Origin: Ciona savignyi
Lineage: Eukaryota; Chordata; Ascidiacea; Phlebobranchia; Cionidae
Assembly (NCBI GenBank): GCA_000149265.1
Contig: CH002867.1
Span: 1-64,000, forward strand
Reading direction: 5' to 3'
Length of the DNA stretch: 64,000 nucleotides
Part shown: positions 11,527-21,440 of the stretch, one piece after another
Position numbering within the stretch: the stretch's first letter is position 1
Layout: each line of letters starts with the position of its first letter
The notes under the pieces: model-generated
Databases searched by the model: none
The model's input: the letters and a program-made list of their open reading frames with translations, nothing else
Told to the model about the DNA's origin: nothing
Made by a program: the position numbers and the translations under genes

Positions 11527-12792
11527 ACTAGAATCGGAACTCGGGTGCTTACGTGGTGGTGACTCGTCGGTGGTCAGGTAGTGTGTATTTTCATCACATT
11601 TTTGTGCTGCATCTTCCACTATTTTTAAGCTTTTTGTGCTGTCTGTGTCGCTGGTGTCAGTGTACGATAGATTTGGTGGTGGTCTTTTTTGGGATAGTGT
11701 TGATGACAGGAATGCTGATTTGGATTTTTCGGAGTGTGGGCCGGTTTGAATGATGCTTGTGTTTGGTGTTTCTCCTGTTTTTGGTGTGTCAGTGCGTTTG
11801 GTCAGTTTTGATCTTGTAATTGGAGTTGATTTGCTTTGTGGTTTAATATTCCGGGCATGGATCTTTGGTGTTCGTTTTGGTTGTGGAATTGAAGATTGCA
11901 GATTTGGAAATTCGTTGCTGCTGTGGCTTCTTATTATTGTGTGCCCAAAGTTTGAATATTTTTCCATTGTTTCCAATGCTGTGAATCTGTTTGATGTGCT
12001 TATTTCTCCAATTATTATTTCCTTGTATGTTTTGGTCCGGTTTTGAGATGTTGGCTGGTTATTGAGTGATGTGTTGGTTGCAGTTAATTTTTGTGTTGGC
12101 ATGTATGTTGGTTTGGATCTGCAGAATCTTAATATGTGTCCATTTGCTTTGCAGAAATTGCAGAAACCTTTCTTGGGGCACTTGGTCTGAACGTGGCCCC
12201 TTTCCTTGCAGAAACGACACAGTGGCATGTGTGATTCTCCAGGTTTGGTGACAGTTATCCACTTTCCTGCAAACTTTAAGACTTTCGGTATGTTATTTGA
12301 ATTTAATTTTGAGAAATAGACGCTCAGCCAACCATTCTTGATGTTTTTAAAATTCCTGTGGGTTCCAAATTCCGTTTTTACAATCTTTCCCCATTTGTTC
12401 TGCTCAAGGGTGTTGATAAGTCTCTGGTTATCAATGAAGCATGGCACCGGGTGAAGCGACACAATTTCCATGGGCGGGGCGGGAAGACTTGCTGTAACCC
12501 TTACCAACGTTCCTGATTCGGTCGTGAAGGTAACGTTATTTTGGCAGAAGTGGTCGATTATGCCATTCACTTTATTCTCATCTCCATGTTCGCTCTTTAA
12601 GGTCACCAGGAACGCAACATCCTTGTGCGATTCAGTGATCACACCCTCCACCATGTCTTGGATGTGTTCCAGCGGTCCTCCAGGATGAAAAAGCTCCATA
12701 AATGTGGAGACGGATATAAATTCCACTCCTCCAGTAAGTTGAATGGTTACCGATCTTTTTGGCATTTGGTCAATTTCTATTATTTTTTCCAT
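11527..12792 (-). CDS. LINE#2 ORF1, N-terminal and central part
   Basis: Starts at 12792 (MEKIIEIDQMPKRSVTIQL). An N-terminal fold of about 190 residues matches LINE#1 ORF1 in layout. Then come TVTKPGESHMPL and two CCHC knuckles, CRFCKERGHVQTKC and CNFCKANGHILRFC, and a long Ser/Thr/Pro-rich tail. The frame is open to 11527, where it runs into antisense GBE1-like sequence. The remaining tail is encoded at 10706-10595. Counting both parts, ORF1 would be about 457 residues. It probably coats the LINE RNA (known of the family). Confidence 0.88.
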
Positions 12793-13353
12793 GGTTGTAA
12801 TATTTTTATGCTGTGATGTGTTTAGGCTGTTTATGTAGGATGTTCAGATTTCGACTTCTATATACGAAAAATTGAAAGAGGTTGAAATACCACAAACTAT
12901 AAATTATTTTAGTTTTGAGTGAGAAAGGGTGTCTCTAGGTGGCGCTATATACCAGAAAATTTGGCTAGGGCTCCGCCTTACAAGTTATGCGTACGGAGCA
13001 AGAAAAAAACAAGCAATCACACAAAAACAATTATTAAACGGCGTGGCTAATTATTAGTGTTGACCAAAAACAAACACGTTTATGCGTGTTAATTTGTGGG
13101 CAACACTAAAAAATAATTACAAAAAAAAAAACTATCAGACGTGCACAATACAAACAAAGTGACTTAACACGTGGAGGCTCTCAAGCAAGGGATATAATAG
13201 ATCACCTGATGTTCTTTGGGCTTGCTTGCTTTAGTTAAATCCAAATGTGTTAATCCGATATATCAGTTCTATTTGCTTTGGCCAGATAGAAAGCAGTAGC
13301 TTTTTTCTTGCCTTATTCAAATAGAACAGAGCAATTACCTAAAGAGTACAATA
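12793..13353 (-). promoter_or_regulatory. LINE#2 5' UTR
   Basis: About 560 bp between the U1 5' fragment and the ORF1 start, with no long ORF. Near its 5' end is a spliced-leader-like TTCTATTTGAATAAG (13312-13326, minus). The copy of GTTCTATTTG at 13266-13275 on plus forms an inverted pair with 13318-13327. It should contain the internal promoter that LINEs need. No promoter motif is recognised with confidence. Confidence 0.6.
13312..13327 (-). other. Spliced-leader-like 16-mer
   Basis: Reads GTTCTATTTGAATAAG on the minus strand. The Ciona intestinalis trans-spliced leader, as I remember it, is ATTCTATTTGAATAAG, so 15 of 16 match. Here it lies 26 nt inside the LINE#2 5' end and is followed by GCAAG, not by a GT donor. 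It could be a leader captured from a trans-spliced RNA template, or one arm of a short inverted repeat and a coincidence. Confidence 0.4.
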
Positions 13354-13386
13354 CTGATCCCAGTATGGTCCTCGTCAGGTAAGTAT
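13354..13386 (-). ncRNA. U1 snRNA: U1 snRNA gene, 5' fragment (nt 1-33), upstream of LINE#2
   Basis: Minus strand ATACTTACCTGACGAGGACC, then ATACTGGGATCAG, identical to the 5' fragment at 5885-5921 up to the LINE junction. The junction is 4 nt earlier in U1 than for LINE#1. It is the partner of the 3' fragment at 6335-6475. Confidence 0.93.
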
Positions 13387-13800
13387 GAGTTGGAACAGTG
13401 AAAGGCTGGACCACTCGAGGCAAAAGCACCTCCGAGTTACCGTGTTCGATTGTGTAAGTCGCCAGGTTTCTCTTCAGCGACGACGAGAAGACGCCAATTT
13501 CTTATCCACTCACTCGAGATTTCATTGTACGTAAGGCCGATGCGCCACCTACCCAGTGAATAGCGAAAGGGCAACAAAAAGGGGCTTGTTTTTCAAAAAC
13601 CAGTCTAAACCGGAAAGATATCCGGTTTCAAAGCTGGGTCTATTTTATTCAAATTTGTCCGATGACGTAGGAGAGCGGTCGCTTGGCGATAGTCCCGAGT
13701 AACCAAAACACAACAAAAACCGAGTTCGCAGGGGGGGTGGGTGTTGAATCGACCAAACGCGCTGTGTGAGACTGCTGTAACCACTGATCAATGTTAAAGA
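13387..13800 (-). other. U1 array spacer (second copy)
   Basis: About 414 bp, nearly identical to 5922-6334, with small indels (for example an extra CGA in the GACGACGAGAAG stretch). It links the U1 gene hit by LINE#2 to the next U1 gene hit by LINE#3, which shows a head-to-tail array. Confidence 0.8.
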
Positions 13801-13936
13801 CGGGGATAGCGCGAACGCAGTCCCCACTACCAGAAATTATACGACCGAGTTACCCACATTTTGGGTAATCGCAAGGGTCAGCTAAGCCGATGTGCAATGG
13901 CAAAGCCTCGCCCTGGACTCACTGGCTGCCTGATCC
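13801..13936 (-). ncRNA. U1 snRNA: U1 snRNA gene, 3' fragment, flanking LINE#3
   Basis: Minus strand from GGATCAGGCAGCCAGTGAG through the U1A loop ATTGCAC, the Sm site ATAATTTCTGG and the terminal hairpin to about 13801. Directly before it (13937-13943 on plus) is the poly(A) of LINE#3. Its 5' half is not found, because the far end of LINE#3 is truncated. Confidence 0.94.
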
Positions 13937-13954
13937 TTTTTTTAGTGCAATTTA

Positions 13955-14290
13955 TTAGCAATTACATATTGGCGATAACGAACATAGCATATTGGCGATA
14001 ACGAACATAGCATATTGGCGATAACGAACATAGCATATTGGCGATAACGAACATAGCATATTGGCGATAACGAACATAGCATATTGGCGATAACGAACAT
14101 AGCATATTGGCGATAACGAACATAGCATATTGGCGATAACGAACATTGAATATTGGCGATAACGAACATAGCATATTGGCGATAACGAACATAGCATATT
14201 GGCGATAACAGTGTAATGGCGATAACAGCGTAATGGCGATAACAACTTATTGGCAGTAACAACTTATTGGCAGTAACAACTTATTGGCAC
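13955..14290 (-). repeat. 23-bp minisatellite in LINE#3 3' UTR
   Basis: About ten regular 23-bp units (GGCGATAACGAACATAGCAT plus ATT), then the shorter GGCGATAACAGCGTAAT and GGCAGTAACAACTTATT units. Same architecture as 60-355. Confidence 0.92.
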
Positions 14291-14588
14291 TTTCACACTT
14301 GCGTTGGTGAAGTAAGAGGATATACTATATGAAGACAAAAGGCGAAAACAGATTTAATATGTTTAAAAAAAATAGAATAGAGTTGAGGTACAATACAATA
14401 TTATACACACTCTCCTGTCAAGCTCAAAGGCACTCTGAAATAGCTTTTGGTGTGGAAAGTTATATAAAAAGATGTAGATTATTTATATTAAAGTTTAGTA
14501 ATTTGGACGCAGTTTCGTCGACGCAAATTTTTAAATTTGTTTTTTATAATCCATAGGGTTTGCCGGGTAAATTCTTCGTTGTTCCAGT

Positions 14589-17038
14589 CAGTAGCGGATT
14601 AAGGGGGGGGGGGGGCTAACAGGGCTGCAGCCCGGGGCCCCCATCATTAAGGGGCCCCCAATTCCTAACTAGATCATACGATTAAATTATTATCGGTACT
14701 TCAATAACTGTTTAAATTTATACTGATTGAACGTTATACTTTGTAATAAGGCTTTGTTGCGTCTATATGTACATTGTTACGTCACACACTACTGTTTTTT
14801 TCGAGGACGCAATAGCGAGCCTTGGTCTTGTCATATTTTCAGTATTAGACGTGAACAAAGTGTAAGTTAACAAAGTTTACATTTACAGTTTAATTTTAGA
14901 TTAAATTAGTGCAGGCGGTGTAACTTTTGATGGTCAAAACTTTCGCCCGGTATGATTAGGCTAGCCGGTAGCCTGTTAGTCAACATATGAAATGGGTGTT
15001 AGTCTTCAGCATGAAATTTGCCTAATTTTGTATTTTTGTTAAACCGGTGGCGCATTAGTTTTTATACTTCACTCTTAGGATGCAGCGTAGATATCCTAGT
15101 GGAGCACAAAAGCGTGCAGCTGCTTTAGAAAAGAAGAAAAAAGAATCACATCTTGCTGAAAAGATTCCTAAACTTACAACTTTCCTTAAACTAAGTAGAA
15201 GTACAACAGCAGGTGAGGATGAACCCATTTCGCCTAAGTTGGACATTGGAAATCAGACTATACATGGATCTTCTATGCATGTATTGGATGAGGATGTTAA
15301 TGCTTGTTCTGAACCTAAAAGTGTAATGGATGATGTTATTAGTGATGATCTTAACTTTTGGCCACAAAAAATTTCTGAAAACTTGAGAAATTACTGGAAT
15401 ACAGCGTGGTTCATCTTCATGTCAGCATAAAAATCATGGTTTTAAAGAATCAGTGGTACAGTTGGAGAAAGAATCACAACGCCGATACTGTAGTATAGCT
15501 TTGTTTCAGCGCGTTCATGCAAGAACAGGAGAACAGTTTGATAGAACTTGGTTATGCTATTCTAAAACAAGTGGACCGAGTTTATTGTTTTGTATGCAAG
15601 CTAATGTCAAGTACAGTGAGTAAGCTAACCAGTGGATTAAATAATTGGAAACATGCTCATGAAATACTTATGAATCATGAAAATTCTAAACAGCACCTTG
15701 ATGCCATGGCAGCTTTATGTGCTCGAAAGTCATCCAGTCAGATAGACAGCGATCTGGTGAAGCAGTATGAAGGCGAAGTCCAGTATTGGCAAGAACTTCT
15801 TCGGAGGCTAGTCAGTGTTGTGAAATTTCTCTGCGTCCGTGGCCTCGCGTTTCGTGGCAAGAATGAACTAATAGGTTCATCCAACAATGGTAATTATCTA
15901 GGCATACTTGAGCTTCTGAGTGAGTACGACACGTTTCTAGCTGAACATATTAGTAAGCATGCAAACAAGGGTCGAGGCCATGCGTCTTATTTATCTTCAA
16001 CTATTTGTGAGGAGTTGATCGAGCTCATGGGTCAAAAGGTTTTATGTGTAATTATTGATGAAATCAAAACAGCTAAGTACTTTTCAATATCTGTTGACTC
16101 TACTCCTGATATCATGCATGTGGACCAGCTCACAGTGGTTATTCGATATGTTCTACAATCTGGCCCTGTTGAACGATTCTTAAAGTTCATACCGATATAT
16201 TCTCACACTGGATCAGAAATTGCTCGAATCTAATTCTTCAGTTCCTGGAAGAAAATGGCATAAACATTCAAAACTGTCGTGGCCAGTCATATGATAATGC
16301 TTCTAACATGAGCGGCAAGTACAAAGGCGTGCAAGCAATCATCCGTGAAAGGTGCAGTGTTGCTTATTACATACCGTGCACAGCGCACTCTTTAAGTTTG
16401 ATTGGAAAATGTGCAGCAGAATGTTGCCCCAATGCAGTTGAATTTTTTAATCTTCTTCAAAATCTCTATTCATGGTTTGTATCATCTACCCACCGATGGC
16501 AGGTACACCGAAAGCATCTAAGGGGGTTGCCTGTTACAAAGGCCTTGTCTGACACAAGGTGGTCAGCACGGTATGATGCGGTACGGGCTTTAAATAAAGG
16601 GTACCATGAGAATATGTCAGCACTAGAAGAACTGCAATCTGATGAAAATCAGCCGCGGGACAGTAGGCTTGTTGCTGAAGGATTTCTAAAGAAGCTTCAG
16701 CAGCTGGAAGTTGCCATTTTGGTGGAAGTTTGGGACACGGTCTTAGAAAGATTTCAAAAAACCAGTTTAACTCTCCAAGGAAGTAAACTCCCTGTGAATT
16801 CAGCAGTTCATTTGTTGGAATCTCTCCTCGAATTCGTTAGAAGCCAGAGATCTGAATTTGAATATTATGAAGATAAAGGGATAGCGAAGTCTGTTGTCAA
16901 AGTGTACAAAGAAACTTCAAAACGAGAAAAGACGAGGAAGCGCCAATTCGATGAGGGTTGTTCGAAAGAAACAATATTCTCACCCAGAGAACGATTCAGG
17001 TGTGAGGTATATTTGCCAATTATGGACGCACTGTCATC
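14589..17038 (+). mobile_element. hAT transposon (ZMYM1-like transposase), right end lost
   Basis: Starts with the hAT-style terminus CAGTAGCGGATTAAGGG directly after GTTCCAGT (14581-14588), the LINE sequence that would be the 8-bp target duplication. A poly-G/CCGGGGCCCC stretch follows. It encodes a broken transposase (15080-17048). The C-terminal dimerisation domain and the right inverted repeat are missing, because a deletion joins the transposase gene to LINE#3 RT sequence near 17039. Confidence 0.85.
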
Positions 17039-17048
17039 AGGAATTTAA
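15080..17048 (+). pseudogene. hAT transposase, ZMYM1/TTF-type zinc finger family
   Basis: Three ORFs in order. 15080-15430 is the N-terminus (RYPSGAQKRAAALEKKKKES, typical of this family). 15517-16233 holds the TTF-type zinc finger region (RVYCFVCKLM) and the start of the catalytic domain (SISVDSTPDIMHVDQLTVVI). 16308-17048 follows with YDNASNMSGKYKGVQA, YIPCTAHSLSLIG and TRWSARYDAV. It would cut and paste the element through an RNase-H-like core. Frameshifts near 15430 and 16230 and loss of the last 150 or so residues make it dead. The final dozen codons of the third ORF are LINE sequence. Confidence 0.88.
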
Positions 17049-18333
17049 AGATAACCGATTTGATTTTTTCTAGGACCGAGTTCTGAATAGGAACGATTTT
17101 CCCAATATGCAGAATCTGCGAGATTACTAAGGTATTAACGATAGTGGTGCGTCCTTCAAGTGATAATCGTCTCGGTTTATGCATATTAGTGATATTTGTA
17201 ATGCGACCTACGACTGGGGACCAGTTTTTATGGACGCATAGTGATCGTGTGCGAAAGTAGATACCCAGGATTTTAATTTCTGTAGCGACAGTGATTTCTG
17301 GGTACTGATGCTGAATTGCAACGCGAGCGTATTCTTTAAAGGTGAGCGCTTGCGTTTTGTTGGTATTGAGTTTCTGACCCGAAGCAAGTTCGTATTTACG
17401 GAGAGTTTTAAAGACTTTATGAATGGAATTAACATCGGTTAGTAAGAACGTCAAATCGTCCGCATATTGCTCTAATTTAAGATGGTGCTTCCCTCGTTTA
17501 ATTCCTCGAATTCCGGGGTTACGATTTATCGTGCGCGTTAGGATTTCGGTGCCTAAGAGAAATAATTGCATGCTCACGGGACAGCCTTGGCGGATGCCGC
17601 GTTTAATTCTTATTTTTTCCGTGAATGCTCCATTGACCTGGACTACGCTGTTGATGTTATTATATAGTAGCATAATCCATTGAGTAATGGCATTACCAGC
17701 GTTTAATTTATTAAGTATTTTAAAAATATAGCTATGACTCACTCGGTCAAAAGCTTTTTCGTAGTCGATAGCAAGTATATTTAAATCGACAGACTTTTCT
17801 TTCGTAAATTCCATAGCGGATTGGACATTATAAAGAGCGTCTTCAATCTTACGACCTGGGATACCGCATTTTTGGTCTGGGCTTATTACTTTACACATTA
17901 CGTGGTTAAGTCGATTCGATATTACCTTACTTAGGATTTTGTAGTCGTTGTTTAAGATCGATATAGGTCGCCAATTTTTCATTTCGCATTTATTACCTTT
18001 TTTATGCACTAGTTTTACACAAGCTTGTTTCATAGACTCACTAAGCGTGCGCTGTATAAAACAGTTCGTGAAAACGTCAAGAATGTCATATTTTATCACA
18101 TTCCACATCGTTTTATATACTTTAATGGTAAGGCCATCTAGACCGGGCCAACTACTGGCGTTAATAGAGTCGATTGCGAGTTTTATTTCCTCTAGAGTGA
18201 TTGGGGCGTTTAATGCGATTTGTTGGTCGTCATCGATTTCGTTTGAGGTAATTACCTCGAGCATTTCGTCTTGTGTTTGAGATGATTGATGTCTCCAGTT
18301 AAAACGAAGCTCGGGGATTGAGTCGTACGACAT
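17041..18333 (-). pseudogene. LINE#3 reverse transcriptase fused to the ORF1 start
   Basis: One open frame from 18333: MSYDSIPELRFNW (ORF1 N-terminus) passes at about residue 15 directly into RT sequence (QDEMLEVITSNEIDDD) and continues through NWRPISILNNDYK, AIDYEKAFDRVSH, RGIRQGCPVSMQ and QYADDLTFLL. The in-frame fusion is a deletion product. It lacks the endonuclease and the C-terminus. Confidence 0.88.
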
Positions 18334-18469
18334 TTTGATAATTTATACGTATTAAATACTTATTTATTATAATTAGTTATATATTAAGTTATTACCGCTA
18401 AGGTTGAAACGGATAGGGTTGCAAACACAGCGCTTGTTACCACGTGGCAACACTGCAATTTGCAGATTC

Positions 18470-18730
18470 AAAACTGGTCTGGTGCACCTGCAGGATTTGC
18501 AGATTCAAAAGGTTGCAGATTCAAAACTGGTCGCCAGCTAGTCGGGTGTGTTCTTTCTTGGGCAAGGCACTTAACGGACATTGCCTGAACCCAGCAAAAT
18601 AATGGGTTCTACCAAATTAAAGGAACACGTGTATCATACACTGCAATAGCTTCGGTAACACTACGGTGGGCGCTAGGTGATCGCCTATGTGTTAACGCTC
18701 TTGGTTTTCCCATTCACGGGTATAAACCTG
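18470..18730 (+). mobile_element. tRNA-derived SINE copy with a duplicated head
   Basis: GGTTGCAGATTCAAAACTGG (B-box-like) and CGCCAGCTAGTCGG are followed by the family body GGGCAAGGCACTTAACGGAC, GAACCCAGC and GGTGATCGCC. The head segment with GATTTGCAGATTCAAAA is repeated. Other copies lie at 20985-21072, 21170-21355, 25085-25320, 26735-26835, 41612-41765, 44140-44300, 51045-51292 and 60425-60640. The copy at 51045 shows the tRNA-like A box (TGGTCTAGCGGTTAAG, minus) most clearly. Confidence 0.75.
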
Positions 18731-19499
18731 AATATCCTAGATCCTATATAGATTCACAACCCATACTACCTCCATATAATTCTACGACCACCACCCCCAT
18801 AAATAGATCTGCGACTACTACCCGCATATACTTCTACGCCACTACTACCGTATAGATCAACGACCACCACCCCCATATATAGATCTACGAATACCACCCC
18901 ATATAGATCTACAACCACCACCCCAATATAGATCTGCGACCACCAGCCCCATTTATATATCTAAAACCACTACCCCATGTAAAGATCTACGACCACCACC
19001 CCCATATATAGATCTAAGACCACCACCCCCATATATTGATCTACGAACACTACCCCCATATAATAATCTACGACCACCACCCCCATATAGATATACAACC
19101 ACTACCACCGCATAGATATGTAAGACCACTACCACCATTTAGTTTTACAACCACTACCCCCATATAGATCTGCGACCACTACCCCATATATATAGATCTG
19201 CCACCAATAACCCCATATATAGATCTACGACCACTACCATCGCATAGATATGTACGACCACTACCCCCATATATAGATCTACGACCACTACCCCCATATA
19301 GATCTACGACCACTACCCCATTTAGATCTACGACCACCACCCCCATATATATAGATCTGCCACCACTACCCCCATATATAGATCTACGACCACCACCTCC
19401 CTATATAGATCTATGACCACCACCCCCATATATTGATCTACAACCACCACCCTAATATACTAATCTACGACCACCACCCCCCATATATAGATATACGGC
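18470..19499 (+). repeat. Left arm of a 1.0-kb inverted duplication
   Basis: The SINE and the first part of the minisatellite match the reverse complement of 40815-41826 almost base for base, including irregular units (GCATAGATATGTA..., ATATACTAATCTACGACC). The right arm ends where a broken U1 gene begins. Matching irregular units show duplication, not independent expansion. Confidence 0.85.
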
Positions 19500-20335
19500 C
19501 ACTACCCCCGTATAGATCTACGATCACTACCACCATATGGATCTACGACCACCACCCCCATATATAGATCCACGACCACCACCCCCATATAAATCTACGA
19601 GCACCACCCACCCCCATGTATTAATCTACGACCAACACCCCCATATATAGATATACGACCACTACCCCCGGCCCATATATTGATCTACGACCACCACCCT
19701 TATATAGAGATATACAACCACTACCCCCGTATAGATCTACGACCACTACCCCCATATATAGATCCACGACTACCACCCCCATATTAATCTACGACCAACA
19801 CCCCCATATATAGATCTACGACCACTACCCCCCTATATAGATCTACGACCACCCCCCCCCATATAGATCCAAAACCACTACCACCCTATATTGATCTAAG
19901 ACCCCCTACCCCCATATATAGATCTACGACCACCACCCCCCCCCCCCCATATATATCTACGACCACCACACCCCCCTATATAGATCTGCGACCACCACCC
20001 CCATATATATTTCTATGACCAGTAACCACATATAAATCTACGACCACTACCCCCATATAGATCTACGACCACTACCACCATATATAAATCTTTTGACAAC
20101 TACCCCCATATAGATCTGCGACCACCCCCCCAATACATCTGCGACAACTACCCTCATATAAATCTATGAATGCTACCTACCCCCGGCCCCATATAGATCT
20201 ACGACCACCACCCCAATATAGATCTGCTACCACCACCCCAATATAGATCTGCGACCACTACCCCCATATAGATCTACGACCACTACCACCATATAAAGAT
20301 ATACACGACCACCACCCCCATATATAGATATACGA
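18770..20335 (+). repeat. AGATCT minisatellite
   Basis: About 50 or more units of about 25-33 bp, built as CCCCATATATAGATCTACGA plus CCACCA, with variable CCC, TA and ACC tracts. Strand asymmetry is strong (C-rich plus strand). Most units keep a BglII-like AGATCT. The translated Gly/Val-rich ORFs are artefacts. Confidence 0.93.
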
Positions 20336-21440
20336 AAAATTAATAGAATTAAACCAACAATGGATGAAACCCACGTAGGATTTAACTATATTTTGGTGGT
20401 AAATTTGATAACTATATTTTGGTCTTGAATCCTTAAACCTTATGTTCTGTTTGGTCTGATCAGTACCTTTATTCTATGGGAAATAAATTGATGAATTGTG
20501 CATTTTGAAGATTTTAATTATATTCCTTCATGTGTACAGGTTGTTCAACAATTAAAGATGTGCAGGTGTTGGCTGAATGTCAGCATAAAGAGACATGCAC
20601 CACTCGGCATAGACCATTGTCAGCTGAAGAAAACTATGCAATACATCTTTACCAAGTTTCGCAAAACAGTTTTTAAATGAACAGAACCCACGTGGGAGAA
20701 GCTATTCAAAACATCGCACATACAGTTGTATTTAAAAATTAACTTTTGCACATACAGTATGTTCACACATTTTTTGTGTTTACTTAAGCGTATAAGCGGT
20801 TATTTTCAGATACAATATAGTTTTACATGATATAACACTTCAGTTTCTGATTTTTTTTTGTTACCACCATGATGATGATAAATCGCAATATACTGTGAAT
20901 ATAAAGTTGAATGCAAATGACTGCAGAGAATGGCTTAGCTTCAGGTTAATGATGCTAAAATAGAATGTGATCGGATATTCATTTGCCCAAGGATACAACC
21001 GACTAGCTAGCGAGCGGTTTCGTATTAGCAACCCTTCGGCTGGAAGACGAGGCACTAAACCAACAGACTAACCTGTCGGACATCGGACTGTTTTTTCTTG
21101 CGTTTACCCAAGACAGCGGCAATCAATCGTCGTGTTTGGCAATAAATGGCAAATTATGTGTCAAGTCCGAAGTGATTACGTCTGAATCACACGTTCCTCC
21201 AATTTAGTAGTAGAACCCATTAATCCGGTGTGTTCAGGCAATGTCCGTAAAGTGCCTTGCCCAAGGACACAACCGACTAGCTAGCGACCAGTTTGAAGCT
21301 GCAACCTTTCGGTTGACAGACGGCGCACTAAACCACCAGACAAAACTGTCGGACAAAAAGTCTACAGGTCCCGCCTAAATATATAAGGTTTATTATTTGA
21401 AACACATATACAGGGTTATCCAACCATCTACCAATTTTCA
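20336..21440. other. Non-coding region with two SINE fragments
   Basis: No convincing gene. The ORFs at 20498-20680 and 20861-21055 are short and unsupported. SINE fragments (minus) lie at 20985-21072 and 21170-21355 (CTTGCCCAAGGACACAACCG, ACTAGCTAGCGACCAG). Parts of 20660-20960 resemble 27400-27560 (AATGAACA..AACCC, GCTTCAGGTTA..GATGCTAAAATAG), an unclassified dispersed repeat. Confidence 0.6.

Larger units (their letters stand above)
10706..11919. repeat. 393-bp exact duplication around the scaffold gap (assembly overlap)
   Basis: 10706-11098 and 11527-11919 are the same 393-bp ORF1 segment, with no differences that I could find by reading. The left copy ends exactly at the N run and the right copy begins exactly at the foreign GBE1-like sequence. 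This is the pattern of two contigs that overlap but were scaffolded with a gap instead of merged. Confidence 0.85.
6476..13353 (-). mobile_element. LINE#2, near-full-length U1-inserted LINE (second subfamily)
   Basis: Read from 13353 (5') to 6476 (3'), 6.9 kb including the scaffold gap. It has a 5' UTR of about 560 bp, ORF1 (start 12792), ORF2 (10577-7043), a 3' UTR of about 560 bp and an A-rich tail (T-rich at 6476-6520 on plus). It lies between the two halves of one U1 gene, with CTGATCCCAGTA at 6464-6475 repeated at 13354-13365, a 12-bp target-site duplication. The duplication is not independent proof of a single insertion, because every U1 copy has this sequence and the join at 11099-11198 lies between the two ends. 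ORF2 resembles LINE#1 in every motif, but at low identity and with far richer A+T. Confidence 0.9.
13937..18453 (-). mobile_element. LINE#3, rearranged U1-inserted LINE with a hAT inside
   Basis: Same subfamily as LINE#1, matching it closely. Pieces in plus coordinates: 13937-14588 (tail, minisatellite, ORF2 C-terminus; equals LINE#1 up to 668), a hAT element 14589-17038, and 17039-18453 (equals LINE#1 from about 1502). About 833 bp of LINE were lost at the hAT's right side. At 18281-18290 the RT region jumps directly to the ORF1 start, a deletion of about 2.7 kb (LINE#1 2752-5487). The 5' end stops at 18453, about 195 bp short of the LINE#1 5' end. Confidence 0.88.

Noticed and set aside
13942..14262. 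Three overlapping ORFs of about 76-106 codons repeating CYVRYRQYAMFVIANM
   Set aside because: Translations of a 23-bp minisatellite. The unit is not a multiple of three, so all three frames stay open by chance.
18953..19138. Gly/Val-rich ORFs in the AGATCT minisatellite (also 40862-41354)
   Set aside because: They follow the repeat period, exist in several frames, and have no composition beyond the repeat.
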